Below, one piece after another: positions 23,561-35,084 of a DNA stretch of 64,000 nt. Origin of the DNA: Atriophallophorus winterbourni (taxonomy: Eukaryota; Platyhelminthes; Trematoda; Plagiorchiida; Microphallidae). The notes beneath the pieces are model-generated. The model saw only the letters and a list, made by a program, of their open reading frames with translations. It did no database searches and was not told the origin of the DNA. A program made the translations under genes and the position numbers. The stretch is taken from assembly GCA_013407085.1 (NCBI GenBank), contig JACCGJ010001475.1:58743-122742 (forward strand), written 5' to 3'. How positions within the stretch are numbered: the stretch's first letter is position 1; the number at the start of each line of letters is the position of its first letter.

Positions 23561-25966
23561 CTAGAAGCCTGTACAAACAACGTCATTGACGGTAGGACAG
23601 AATCTGCGGTTTGGCGAAGACTTCTTTAACTTAATATTCTTCCAATATTTGCATTAGGACCATCGCTCTTTCTGGATAAGCTTTAAAAGAAAGATCAAGA
23701 ATCGTTTGTTTACATAGGCAACTTCGTAACTTTTACATTTATTCTGATAACATGATCCAATTACGCTTGTTTTTCAGCCGGATCATATTCATGTGCAAAA
23801 TGCATGAAACCAGTCATTTGATCAAAAATAAATGTTAGGCAGTCATTTGTTTATCGAGAATGTAATAAAAAACATGTATGTAATAAAACATATCCGCCGT
23901 AGCAATAAGCACCCATCATTTAATGCAGATATAATCGGCTGCATACGTGGAAGTACTTTTAAAAACTCCCTCAATCGTTCAACTATTTGAAGTGTTAATA
24001 TATGTGTAATTTAGTGCTTTTAATTCGTTTAGAGTCTCGTTTACACAATTTATGAACACGAGATGCTTATATGGGGTCAATTTGCACGTGTACTCAGATG
24101 ATACACCTTTTAATGTCCTTAAGTGAAGCTTCGCACGTATCGATCTTGTGATAATACCCACTCTGTTTATGTATGCATGGCCTGAAGCTCAAATTCGACG
24201 TAGTTTACTTAATATTGTGATCGTTTTTTCTCACAAACTGTAAACTGTGTTATACATTTTTCCGCTAAAAATTGGCCTAGAAAACTAATTAACTGCCAGC
24301 AAAACCTCAAGCATTATCAGTTTCCTTCTATTCCACCAAATGAACCGCATATAATTTTTGCGGAACAAATAAAATTTTCCAACGACTATTCCCAGCACTT
24401 ACATTCAGTCCATATTAAATAAAACGCGACATTTAGAGATTCAAAGAATTAGTATGTTGCCTGATTCGATGAATATCTCGACACGGATACAGTTTGCTAT
24501 CATATTCGTGACATGCATGTTAAATCTCAAATTAAGCGAACACGCTGAAATGAGGTAATTAATTAAGTATTTAATTAAGATCAAACGATTTACTGCCGCT
24601 GGTTTGAGTTAAACAATGCTGATCGTCTCGGAATTAACATTTTCTAGAATAACGATTTTTCTCGTTTCCTATTGCATTCCTAAAATAAATAATAAGCATA
24701 TGGCAGTACAACCAACATTTCAATCTGAAACCATCAATGGTTAGCTCTCTATAAGTTCGATTTAAACCATGAATAAGGCTTCCTTACAATACTTGTACCA
24801 TAGTTTATGAATATATAGAACGCCCAAATAGTTTTATGGCCCTTCACTCGTAAGATACAAATTAATATTCATTGCTTAGAGAGCTGAGCTCACAAAGGCT
24901 GACCTTGTGTTTGACTTCATTTACTCAAAACGACAAAGGCTGGACTCTGATTAAGTTAAATTTTTTATTTTCATTGGTACTCGTTTTAAAACTCTGCATG
25001 TTAGAGTTTAAGGATTACAAGTTTATTTTTCCCAGATATCCCGACCACCTAGGGGTTCACACAGAGGAATTTCGATTAAAAGGAGCATTTATCGAACAGC
25101 TAGACAACTAATGCCCTCAAAACGTGGAACTTTCATCCGGAAAATGTGTGATGATTACCAAATAAAATTTTGAGTCTACATCAGAAATTATCGCGATTTT
25201 GTCTTTCTTCCTTCGAAGTCAAACAGTCATGATAATCATGATTGAGAATAACCTCAAATAACATATATTTAATTTAGAGTTTGGCAACAACAGTGACTTG
25301 TGAATGCATGATATTTTGGTGAAACATTGTAAGAAGTGAATGTGTGTTATACTGAATTACTTGAAAAGCACTTACGAGTTTCGCAAATGTCCATCAATTG
25401 TACGAAACTTATCTAAAATGAGGTAGAATTTTTCCAAGAAGTTTGCCCCAAAACCTATTCGATGGAGTTTATACTGCAAGGTATTCAAAGTAGCGCAATG
25501 TCCTGAATGCACTAGAAGGCATTAAGCTCAACGATGGTAAAAATTGAAAATTAAGTGTATAAAAACAATTTAAGCAAATACGTTAAACATTCGGGAAACG
25601 GATAATTATACAGAACTAGTCTAATTTAGTTTTAGGATCATGCAAGTTAGTTGAGTGAACCACGTAAAAGAGACGTTTGCAGATTATAAATAAGTTTTAC
25701 AATTTATTAGCCAATGGGATAAAACCAGCGTAATTCCGCGTAACCCTTCGCGTGAACAATCCCTGAGAGGAATGGCTTGATGTACGTAATATTTTGTAGA
25801 GTATGATAAGGTCTCCTCTGATTCGTCTTAATGCAAAGTCGAACATGAGGATGTTAAATACTAGTTTTGTTGAGCGGTGATAGACTCATTGTTTTGCGAC
25901 TACTCATCAGTAACTAGTCATTCGAAATATTCAGAAAGATTATCACAACGGTCCACATTTGAAGAA
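23561..25966. other. No gene seen
   Basis: The longest LINE-free stretch in the left half. A 79-codon frame at 24872-25111 has no recognisable content. Confidence 0.6.
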
Positions 25967-26285
25967 CCGGACTCGAGTTTCGCTATTATTTGAGCTCATT
26001 AGCAGCGCATATCCTGTCTTGGGTCGGATTCGAACACGGGAAAATCACCGTTGTAGGCTTTCGCCTTACGGCTTGAGTCAAGGAGATCAGATCGGTTGGA
26101 CGACCATAACCGTTCTTGCAGGCTCCTTCTCGACTGGTCCCGCATATGACCCTACTCAGTCTGGAGAAACATTCAGGAAGGCTTAATCACAAACGGTCAA
26201 ACGATGGACGGTTCGAATCCGACCCGAGATATGGTATGCACTGCTGATGAGCTCAACTAAGAGCGAAACTCTAGTCCAATGCTAC
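25967..26285. mobile_element. Head-to-head pair of tRNA-derived SINEs
   Basis: Arms of about 70 bp (25967-26037 and 26205-26280) are reverse complements. Each contains a pol III B-box-like gttcgaatccgaccc, one per strand, facing inward with tRNA-like sequence between (minus: aaggcgaaagcctacaac; plus: ggaaggcttaatcaca). The outer parts share gagctcatnagcag and gcgaaactct. Confidence 0.6.
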
Positions 26286-26389
26286 CAATTTTGACTAATG
26301 TGATAAAACTTTGTTAACATTTCGAAGGATTTTTTCTTATGAGTGGTCGCAAAATATTTATTCATGACCCATTTGGAATAAATTTGGCA

Positions 26390-26930
26390 AAAATTACTCA
26401 TATACCCGTTTTAATAATTTGAGGACAGGAGCTGCTTTTGTAAGGGCAGTGTTATTTTGGAGTGAGGTTTTTAAACTGATGCATATCCAGGTACTCAATA
26501 CTTTTTCTACACTACACTTTTCTAGCACATGTAAACCTATACGTTCAGTGTATTCTAATTGCTTCCCGGCATTCATGAACCTGATTTTGTTAAAGTTAAG
26601 TCGCAGTTTATTCTTCAACGACCAATTGTGAAGCGTATTAATATCATTTTGTAATAGCGATCATTCTGGGCTACGGAAGCATCTACTTATCTTTATGTAG
26701 TCCGAGAATGACGATATATTACAGCGAACAAGCTCCTGTATTTCATTAACCTGAACCAGGAAGATAATCGGACCAAGGACTGAAACTTGTGGAACTCAGC
26801 AATTTGCTGCGATTTGTTGTGCTAATGCACCATCAACGCATTCCTGGATAACGCCGTTTGCTATGTAGATTTTTTAGCCAATTCAACAAATCGTTTAAAG
26901 CACAATCTTGTCTAACTTGTGACGAACGTT
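26390..26930 (-). pseudogene. CR1-like LINE RT fragment, antisense
   Basis: Minus strand: VSVLGPIIFLVQVN, then SFSDYIKI in place of FADDIKI, then NKLRLNFNKIRFMNAGKQ and ICISLKTSLQNNTALTKA, homologous to the palm and thumb of the 20.9 kb copy. Both ends are truncated. Confidence 0.75.
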
Positions 26931-28599
26931 TATATCTTTCGAATGTTCGTTTGCGGTACTGTTGGAGATTAATGGTACAGCTCATGAAACTCACAAAGCA
27001 TCACGAAGTTTTGTTAATGTTTCTCATGTTTCGTTAAAACGCAAAGAATAAGATTAGTATATTAGATCTATCTAGTAGTGAACTGATTTCATGTCGTTGA
27101 ATAACATAAAACTTGCGTCGGAAATAGATAAAAAAATTTATACCTTGATAAAATTGTGAAAAGGAAGTTCATGAATAACAAAATCTTTAATGACTATTTT
27201 CCTTGCCGAAAATATTCATAGACTGATTACGCATAGTAGTAAATAAAATAACGTATTTCACAAAATCTCGTTTGTGGGCATCTAAAGAGTAATAGTGTGT
27301 TTTTCTAACCATGTACAAAATTAATGGTCATGATGTCGGAAATAAAAAAATGAATGACGCTCTGAGAATATTGAGTGTAGTAAATGAACGAAAATCTAGT
27401 GAGAATCGAAAGTGTTAACTGACGGATGCGTTTATTAAACGGAACATAAAAATCACACTTCCCCAGTACTCACACAAGAAAAACGTACGTGCCAGTAGTC
27501 ATCAATTTTGGATTTTAGCAGCAATATGTAATCTAAATTCAGAAAATTAATTGATATGATAATGTAATTAAACAGGTTGATGCTGCCAGCTCTTCACCAA
27601 TGGTCGCCTCAAACTTCAAGCATTGGTTATATAATTCCCTTTGCTTTAATGCGTTCGGATCCTGATCAAACGAACATTAATTGATATGTGTGAACAGGAA
27701 TGAACGTATCGTCATTTTGGTATACCTAAATGCAATCAAATACAGAATTTATTGCTCAGGTTTTTGGGTATTATCTCATTCCCAACTTGTAGTCGCGACG
27801 TATTTAATGCAAACGTTTGGCCATGTCAGCCTTATGCAACGGTGACCTTCAAGTTCCCGGTTTGGTTTACTTTTCACTACAGTCTCAGTGTTTTAGCATC
27901 CTGATTCTGGTGAGCTATTTTATAATTTCTCATTTATGAATAAGGCATCAACATAGCAAGCAGTCTGGTTCACTCATGCGATTGAGAAACCCTACAATAG
28001 ATTGTATCTTCTTAGTTGCATAACATACCGAAACTTGATGGTCCACAATATATTGTGTTACTCGATACTCCCGAAAATTCCAGTACGTAACAGTTTACGT
28101 AGAGGAGATAAATGTAGTATCATGTTAACATGAACGAAAGGTAAACGGGATCAACATATTGGCGAATTTTGCTTAGCAATTATAAGCTAAAATAAGCTAT
28201 AGAAATGACAGACAAATGATTTACTTGATCAACTAAATAAAATGAAGTTGAATAAACGGAAAATACCAACATAATATTATTTACCGCTAGGTACACTAGA
28301 TCGATCGATATAAGTAAAATCACTCAACACTAATCTTTTCATGTGTGGTAAAATTGGCGTACACCCGATTGCATGTGTTATTCAATGGTTGCTCTGTGGT
28401 TGTGTCTGACAAACTTGCTCTTGGTGCTCATTCGCGTGAAATTGTAGTTATTGAGGTCTATTAAATGTGTTTTAAATTACCTCCGTTAAAAATCTCCCGA
28501 TCTGTTTCACAAAAGGCAGTCAAACTTTATAGCAATCAAATGTTACTCAGCAAATATACAACAAACATATTGATTTCTTCCGGGAACTGACATGACTTA
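26931..28599. other. No gene seen except repeat relics
   Basis: AT-rich, with only the faint hammerhead repeat relics near 27.6-28.0 kb. Confidence 0.55.
27580..28000 (+). repeat. Very decayed hammerhead repeat relics
   Basis: Only fragments such as gcgttcggatcctgatc (27652-27668) and agcatcctgattctggtgag (27895-27914) resemble the unit. No hammerhead core remains. Confidence 0.35.
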
Positions 28600-28690
28600 A
28601 AGATTAGAGCATTCTCTCTCCCGCAGCGCTAACAACGATAATCAGTACTCGGTTGTAGGGCATTAGTTACACGCCGGCGGCGTGATCTGT
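28600..28690 (-). mobile_element. Antisense fragment of zinc-finger-tailed LINE
   Basis: Matches the zinc-finger coding segment: tctctctcccgcagcgct, cagtactcggttgtagg, gccggcggcgtgatctgtg. The 3'UTR part is absent. Confidence 0.75.
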
Positions 28691-30240
28691 GTCATATACA
28701 GACCAGAAAATCACTGTTGCGCTGCAAATGAAAGCTAAAAGTGAATTTGAATACAGATTAGATGTTTACGGCTTTGTTAAATTCAAACGATTTTTAAGAG
28801 AAGATATAGGTACGTTAATGCTGGATGGTGGCAACGCGGCTTTGATTATACAGAAAAAGCCGATGCTTTGCACACATTCTTCTGCAGTGTTTATCGGCAT
28901 GATTTAGGTATCCGTTTAGAAACTAACGAGCGCAGCGCACATCTCTTCAGCAATGTAAAAGTTAACCAGGAAATAGTCACCACAGGTCTGTCGCAGCTAG
29001 AAATAAGCAAGTCGGCTTAACCCGACGGTATACATCCGGGTATTGTTCAACCGCTCGCCAATATAAATAGAATTGCAATCAGAAATCTTTTGTAACTAAA
29101 TTACTCCAAGGTGATGAGTGGAAAAGATCGGCGGTAGTAACCACTCACAAAAGGGTTCCCGCTCGTATGTACGCAAATATAGGCCAACAAGCCTGACTAG
29201 TATTCTTTGAAAATGCTTGGAAAAATGGTTTGGCACCAGATATGTAAACATTTGGTAGCACATTCCTTACTAATGCGATGCCCAGCACAAATTATGGAAA
29301 GGACGTTCCGGTCTAACAAATCTACTGTGCTTTCTTGATGAAGTAACATTATGGCTCAACGAAGGGAGAGTAGTCGATGTTAGCTACCTTGATTTCCAAA
29401 AATCCTTCGACTCATTGAACCATAAGTACCTTCTGTACAAGCTGAGGATGTGTGGAGCCACAGATGAACTAGATAGATTGTAAGTCAGCTTTTTAACCAA
29501 CCGTACTAACTTTGTTAGTATTAATGGGTTGGGATGGGAGGAATCAGTGATACTCAGTGGAGTCCCTCAAGGCTCAGTGATTGGTCCACTACGTTTTTTT
29601 ATTTTTGTAAAAGACCTTGTAGCCCGCTCGAGTTTAGTTTGCTGTTTTGTTGATGGTGCTAAGATCTTAGGAACCGACAATAGATATACACTGATCTCTT
29701 ATTTACAGAACGTAATCGAGTGGACAAAAACATGGAACATACCACTAAACTTGAGGAAGAGCTGCGTTCTGACGACTGATTTGGCGACAACAAAACTAGA
29801 ATTCGGCAAAAGAACTATCAGAATAGCTGCTGATGAATGATCTTGGTATTAAAAGCACATGAGATTTTAGATGGTGTACTTAATGTGTCTAAAAAGCAAA
29901 CAAGGATCGCACAGAATTGTTTATTTTGCGCTCAGCGTTGTCATGCCGAAAATATTCTATCTCTATTCTTCAATTTAAGTCAATCGTTTGGTCACACTTT
30001 TAATACTAAGTATAATCCTGAGCAATGTACTTGAAAAAGAGATATCACATGTCTCGTAAGGGTCCAGCGCCTTGCGACTCGTATGGTTAAAGTTCAGATA
30101 GGTGAAACCTATGAATCGTGACTCAAAGACATCGATCTATTCACCCTAAAGTGACGGTAACTGCGAGAGGACTCAATAGAAGCCATTAAGATTCTGAAGG
30201 TTCCTATGGGTAATAATATTACTGAATTACTCTGTCACCG
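28690..30240 (+). pseudogene. CR1-like LINE (second subfamily) RT relic
   Basis: Shifting frames give KADALHTFFCSVY (28855), QLEISKSA and PDGIHPGIVQPLA (29000), YLDFQKSFDSLNHKYLLYKL (29385), SGVPQGSVIGPL (29560), CCFVDGAKILG (catalytic FADD changed to FVDG), and EWTKTWNIPLNL. The 3' part to ~30240 is heavily decayed. Confidence 0.8.
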
Positions 30241-30359
30241 TCAAATTTGTGAACCGTTCTCCAGCCAATTCAATCACATGAGCCCTTACTCATGTAGACT
30301 GGGTATACAACCCATGACCATGAATAAAGAAGCTCATTTGCATGTATCTCCATCACAAA

Positions 30360-30401
30360 CCCCACGACCGGTTTCGTGCTGTTTGCTTTTATCAGGTAGG
30401 G
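30360..30401 (-). ncRNA. Hammerhead-like, core mutated
   Basis: Minus strand: CCCUAC, CUGAUAA (invariant G8 replaced), AAGC-AAACA-GCAC, GAAA, CCGGUC, GUGGGG. Stem I is a perfect 6 bp. It lies 233 bp from the intact copy at 30593. Confidence 0.7.
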
Positions 30402-30592
30402 ACACTAGGATCAGGATCCGCATGCGCTTGAAACAGTGGAAGAATGTTAAACAAGTTGCGCACTTATGTCATCATTGGGTAAGGTTGGTACGACCAACCT
30501 GTTCAATCACATGACTCCCGACTCATGTAGACTGGGTTTAAAGCCCATGACCATGAATAAAGTAGCTCATTTGCATGCATCTCCATCACACA

Positions 30593-30634
30593 CCCCACGA
30601 CCGGTTTCGTGCTGTTTGCACTCATCAGGTAGGT
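30593..30634 (-). ncRNA. Hammerhead ribozyme, intact core (best copy)
   Basis: Read on the minus strand: stem I ACCUAC, core CUGAUGA, stem II GUGC-AAACA-GCAC, core GAAA, stem III ACC/GGU without a real loop, cleavage triplet GUC, stem I return GUGGGG. Five of six stem I pairs form (one A/G mismatch at the outer end) and all invariant core bases are present. A stem III this short is typical of hammerheads in Penelope-like elements and retrozymes, which act as dimers (family knowledge). The CCGG at its tip is self-complementary and would allow this. It sits inside the tandem repeat block 30240-30890. Confidence 0.85.
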
Positions 30635-30806
30635 ACAGTAGGATCAGGATGGTCATGGTTATAGGTTTTAAACACAGTCTACATGATTGGTAGCTCAGGT
30701 GATTGAACATGTTGGTCGTACCAACCTTACCCAACAGTGGCATAAAATTGCAGCTTGTTTTCCATTGTTCCACTGTTTCAAGCGCATGCGGATCCTGATC
30801 CTACTG

Positions 30807-30850
30807 TCCCTACCTGAAGAGTGCAAACAGCACGGAACCGGTCGTGGGGT
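30807..30850 (+). ncRNA. Hammerhead-like, two core mutations
   Basis: Plus strand: CCCUAC, CUGAAGA, GUGC-AAACA-GCAC, GGAA, CCGGUC, GUGGGG. All helices are perfect; the GAAA has become GGAA. CUGAAGA only changes free position 7. Confidence 0.7.
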
Positions 30851-30889
30851 GTGTGATGGAGATGCATGCAAATAAGATTTTTTATTCTT

Positions 30890-32290
30890 TGTTCTCCAGC
30901 CTGTTCAGCTATTCGTTGCTTAAGAGTGTGGTACCAAAAGATTGGAAGTCCGGCATGGTAACACTTATTTTCGAAGGCGGCTGCCGATCTGACGCAGCAC
31001 ATTATCGTCCCGTAACACTTTTACTTGTTATTGTCTCGAAACAAATCGTTGCACACTTTGAATCGCATAACTTAGTTTTGCCAGCGCAGCATGGATTTTG
31101 ATCTCACTGATCTTGTCTCACAAATCTTCTCGTGGCCTTATACGACTGGACGAAGGAGTTGGATAGATGTTCTTGCATCCACGTCTGTTACCTAGACATT
31201 TCGAATGCTTTTGACAGAGTCAATCATCATTTGCTTCTTCAAAAACTGATGCGTTTAGGAATATGTGAACCACTCTTATTATGGCTGTGCGACTATCTGT
31301 CAGATTGCAACACCCAAGTTAAAGTTAACGGAGTGCTATCACAAACGTTCAAAACCACCAGTGGAGTCCCACAAGGATATCTGCTGCTCGCTCCTCTTTT
31401 CGTTGTACATAAACGATTTACCCCCCTCATACTGTTTCTGTTCACGGATGATATGAAAATTTGGAGGCCAGTTAGTTCTGCAAAGGATTGTGCGAAACGG
31501 CAAATGGATTTGGACAGCGTGTCGAATTGGGCGGTCATGAATGACATGTCATTCAACATACAGAAATGTAAGATGCTCCATTTCGGCAAGAATTTTTCTA
31601 GGACATATCGATTGGGAACTAAAAAACCATCATGGAGCTCGTTAGAAAAAGATCTTGGAGTGTGGATTAGCGGAAACCTGAAGAGCACCATGCACTGCCA
31701 GAATATATATCGACGGGCAAACAGATTGTTAGGTATCTTTCAAAGAATATTTGGAAGATTCTCTCTGGTAACGTTACTGAGGATAGAGAATGTCAACCTT
31801 CGCTCTACGATGGAGTATGCGATAGAGGTCAGAGCTCCTTGGCTGCACAAAGATATTGCTCTCTTCGATATAATCTATCAGCGCAACAAAGTTAGTGATG
31901 GGTCTTCGCAATGTTCCGTACACCAAAAGATTGCGACGTTTGGGTCTATGCGACTTTACCCAAAGGAGGATACGACCTATAAAATTGTGGCTACTAAAGG
32001 GCATCCACTAAAACACTTGCTTGATTTGTGTGACACGCGGACATACCTTATCCCTTAACGTTCCAAGTTCTTGTGTTGATTGTCTGTGCCGAAATTTTGT
32101 AGACTTTTCTTGCCTGGCGATTTTTAAAGCGAACTTGCAAACGAACATCATTCGTGAGACTTACATTCGATATTCTCTATTGATTTTCATACTATTGTAT
32201 TTTTCATGATTTCATTCATGCCGTAACCCCGAGGAGTTGTAAAGTATTAACCTTTTCAACCATAAATCCTTGAATCCTTAGCCCACGTGC
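30890..32290 (+). pseudogene. CR1-like LINE RT, long frame with mutated active site
   Basis: From VPKDWKSGMVTLIF and CRSDAAHYRPVTLL through a stop near 31100 into a 308-codon frame (31132-32058): CYLDISNAFDRVNHH, TSGVPQG, LFTDDMKIW (FADD changed to FTDD), FNIQKCKMLHFGK, DLGVWISGNLK. The 3'UTR ends near 32290 with aaatccttgaatccttag. Related to the 20.9 kb family. It abuts hammerhead units on its left. Confidence 0.85.
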
Positions 32291-32350
32291 AGTATAAGAG
32301 TGTGCGTCACGTTTCCTAGATCAGGCTAGTGGTTTCATACATCATACATT
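32275..32350 (+). repeat. Short SINE-like repeat, copy 7, outside the host gene
   Basis: Sense: cttagcccacgtgcagtata, ctagatcaggctagtggttt, catacatcatacat. It directly follows the 3' tail of the LINE at 30890-32290. Confidence 0.6.
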
Positions 32351-33734
32351 GTTCGCATATATCATTTCATTGCTTACTAAATCGATGACATTACTTTCCA
32401 TGTATCTTGCAACAAGAAGACGTAAACCGTACGAACTTTTTATTCAAAATTGAAGTGCCGTTACTAAACCGCATACCGTCGAAGGAAATCTGGACGTGTG
32501 ATTTGAATTTATCCACCTTCAGCCCTGTGCAACTCGCGTTGGAACTTGAACCTAAAATGCTGGTGATAGTAAGAAATATTGATCTTTCTACGGGATCATT
32601 TCATTTGCGCATATATGCTCAATTTTTGTGAACCAGTGGAAGAACTAGGTTAGCAATCTATTCTTACTGAATGTTAGCACAAAACCTGCATCGCGTCAAT
32701 ATAAGATTAACCCGCAGTAACAACTGTTAGATTATTGTAAAACTCAGGATTATGGTCCACGCTCTCTGCAACTACTTAAAGATTTAGCGTTTTGTTAACG
32801 TCGGTCAAAATACCGAATTCGGTAATTAACTCGAAGCGAGGAATTAATGTGTTTCAGCTTTTGTGCAGTTAGAGATTTTCGCTGTTCGACACCAGTGAGT
32901 AGTTTTCCGAATGTGGTCTTAAATAATTGGGTAGTTTTTACAAATTTTCTGACTTTTAAACGACATACGGGTCAGTCAATGGTATGATTTCTCTAAAGTC
33001 TTATACTTTTGCAGCGGCAAGTCTAACAGACTAGAGAAAGTTTAAAAATCATATGTTCCGTGAGGAAAGGAATTTTAGATGGATTATGCATTTCAGTATT
33101 TGAAGCTAAACATTCGAATGTTCTACGTGAAAGCTTGTACTTGAAATTCCAGTCGAGATTGATGAGAAATATCTGTCTACATGCAAACGTGATCTAGTGT
33201 TTATTAGCAAGATCACAAAATGATTTATGTGTGAAAATCGAATATTCAACATTGAACATTGAAGATTCAAGAATTTAATGTATATAGAGCTTGTAGCTGT
33301 ACAACACCTTAAGATATTCGTTTAACAATAAATGAATATAGTTGGTGCGTTGGGAAGATCGACATTTCTAATAGTTGGAAAAATTGTCATGTATTGTATC
33401 GGTATGATGGAAAATATTGGTTAGGATAAATCTCGTGTTATATAAACGGAATGGAGGGTGAAATTACTACGCATAAATCTATCCAATTTGTTCCTGAAAA
33501 TCCTTTCACTTGATGATTGTACAACATATGACGGTAGGGTGTTTTATAAATAATAAACGCTCACCAAATAGAAGAGCCGACGTCACTTCCGGTGACAACG
33601 TGAAATTTCAAATGCCAGCGGTTGTGTACGTGTGGTATGGCTTGATTGGAACCGAAATAGATGCCTCAGAGGGTGCATTGTTGAGTTTATTATACTATAG
33701 GTTGAGAGTAGAGTTGAGGTCCACTTTTTTGTTC
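32351..33734. other. No gene seen
   Basis: Frames of 74-79 codons at 32407-32631 and 33510-33749 are not recognised. Confidence 0.55.
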
Positions 33735-34660
33735 ATTTCAGTTGCTTGATTCAAGTTTGTAAGATATTGGGAAATCTTTACCTATTTGCAACATTTTGCA
33801 ATTGCTGGATTCGAATGAAAGATTGTTTCGCTCTAACCATCTGTTCAATATATCCAAATCGCTATGTGAGCGCAAACAGTCCACGCTTGATGTCATTAAC
33901 ATCCAACGTTTAGCATCATCCGCAAAGAGAACCATTTTTGCTGTTACTAGTTTTGGAAGGTCATTGATGTAGGCCAAAAGGAAAACCGAACCAAGTACCT
34001 AACCTTGTGCGACACCGCTAGTGGCTCAGATATCCCTAGACATCACACCGTTGATACATACAGTCGCCTTGCTATCAAAAGGTAGCTTCTCAGCTAGATG
34101 AGAAGACACCCATTAATACTGACATATGGCAACTTGCTCAGAATTATAGAATTGTCCACAAAATCAAACGTCTTTGATATGTCAAAGTAACACGCATGCA
34201 ACAAGCCTCATCCACTACCTGCGTCCAGTCATCCAGTGTCTCCAGTAGGTTAGTCAAGCAAGAACGAGACTTCCTAAATCTATGTTGCTCTATGGACAAC
34301 AACAAGTTTTGGGCTTCAAAATAACTCACAATTCTTTCACACACAATTCGCTCCATAGTTTTTGAGATCACTGGAGGGAGTGTAACAGGACGGTCGTTTG
34401 CTGATTCAGAACGAGTTACACCTTTATAGATAGGTGTTATAATTCCTCTCTCACAGTCAGTCGTACGAAAACCTCCCTCAAAAAGTGATCAAATAATCAC
34501 AAAGTTGTTCGCACAATTCTCAACCGCATAACTTAAGGATTGCAGTGTCATTCCGTACACTTTCGAAGACTTTATGATATTAGACCTGCGTATTTGGTTC
34601 TGCACTATTTCAAAATTGATGCTTATATCGCTTTGAGTCTCCGTCTCAATTTATGATGTC
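33735..34660 (-). pseudogene. CR1-like LINE RT fragment, antisense
   Basis: Minus strand in pieces: ENCANNFVIIWSLF, PVTLPPVISKTMERIV, KSRSCLTNLLETLDDW, then AYINDLPKLVTAKMVLFADD with the catalytic pair kept. Stops around 33990-34370. Confidence 0.8.
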
Positions 34661-35042
34661 AATTTTCATGGTGAGAATGCAACCTAGGTAGTGAAAACTC
34701 GTAAACATAAACTGGCTAGTGCGTTATCGGTTTTTAGGACCAAATAAGTTAGTCCGTATCAGTCATGATCGGAAAAACACCAAATTTCAGCTTCTCAGTG
34801 TTGTCAACGGTTTGATAAAGGAGTTTGAGATTTGCAAATTCGAGGATAAATACTCATTTGCAAATTTAAATTTAGCTTTTATGTGAAGACTAATCTAAGT
34901 CCCACAGTCGGTGCAATGCAGAACCGATAACCATTTAGAATATTTTTGCAACATTCCCATAACAGAATGATGGTAGTTTTTTTGTTTTAAAGTCAGATTT
35001 TTTCAATAAGTGGTATATGACGTTTGAAAAGCAGGACGGAAT

Positions 35043-35084
35043 CACACGACCGGTTTCTCGTTTATTGACGCTCGTCAGGTATGC
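35043..35084 (-). ncRNA. Hammerhead ribozyme, divergent variant with compensatory changes
   Basis: Minus strand: stem I CAUAC, core CUGACGA (position 7 is a free base in hammerheads), stem II CGU-CAAUAA-ACG closed by G and A, GAAA, ACC/GGU stem III, GUC, return GUGUG. Both stem I and stem II differ from the common copies yet still pair: a C-G becomes A-U in stem I and stem II is rebuilt. It is isolated from the other units by several kb. The surrounding DNA is not recognised. Confidence 0.7.

Larger units (their letters stand above)
30240..30890. repeat. Hammerhead repeat block: two minus units, then an inverted plus unit
   Basis: Two minus units (hammerheads at 30360 and 30593, period 233 bp) run into a plus unit at about 30650, where the sequence turns from the minus to the plus version (ggtcatggttataggttt). 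The plus unit carries the hammerhead at 30807-30850. Each unit also has palindromes: the ggttggt/accaacc hairpin and a cccat/atggg region. The ORFs of 68-102 codons here are repeat by-products. Confidence 0.82.

Noticed and set aside
24872..25111. 79-codon frame as a gene
   Set aside because: Isolated in AT-rich DNA, no domain resemblance, length expected by chance.
25990..26100. Functional tRNA gene
   Set aside because: A B-box-like motif is present but the cloverleaf is incomplete and the segment is part of an inverted repeat; a SINE fits better.
28689..28907. Possible host gene fragment (72-codon frame)
   Set aside because: Its right part overlaps an RT linker motif in another frame (KADALHTFFCSVY), so it is a decayed LINE.
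30206..31002. Several 60-100 codon frames on both strands as possible small genes
   Set aside because: They are translations of the hammerhead repeat units and recur wherever the repeat occurs; no conserved protein signal.
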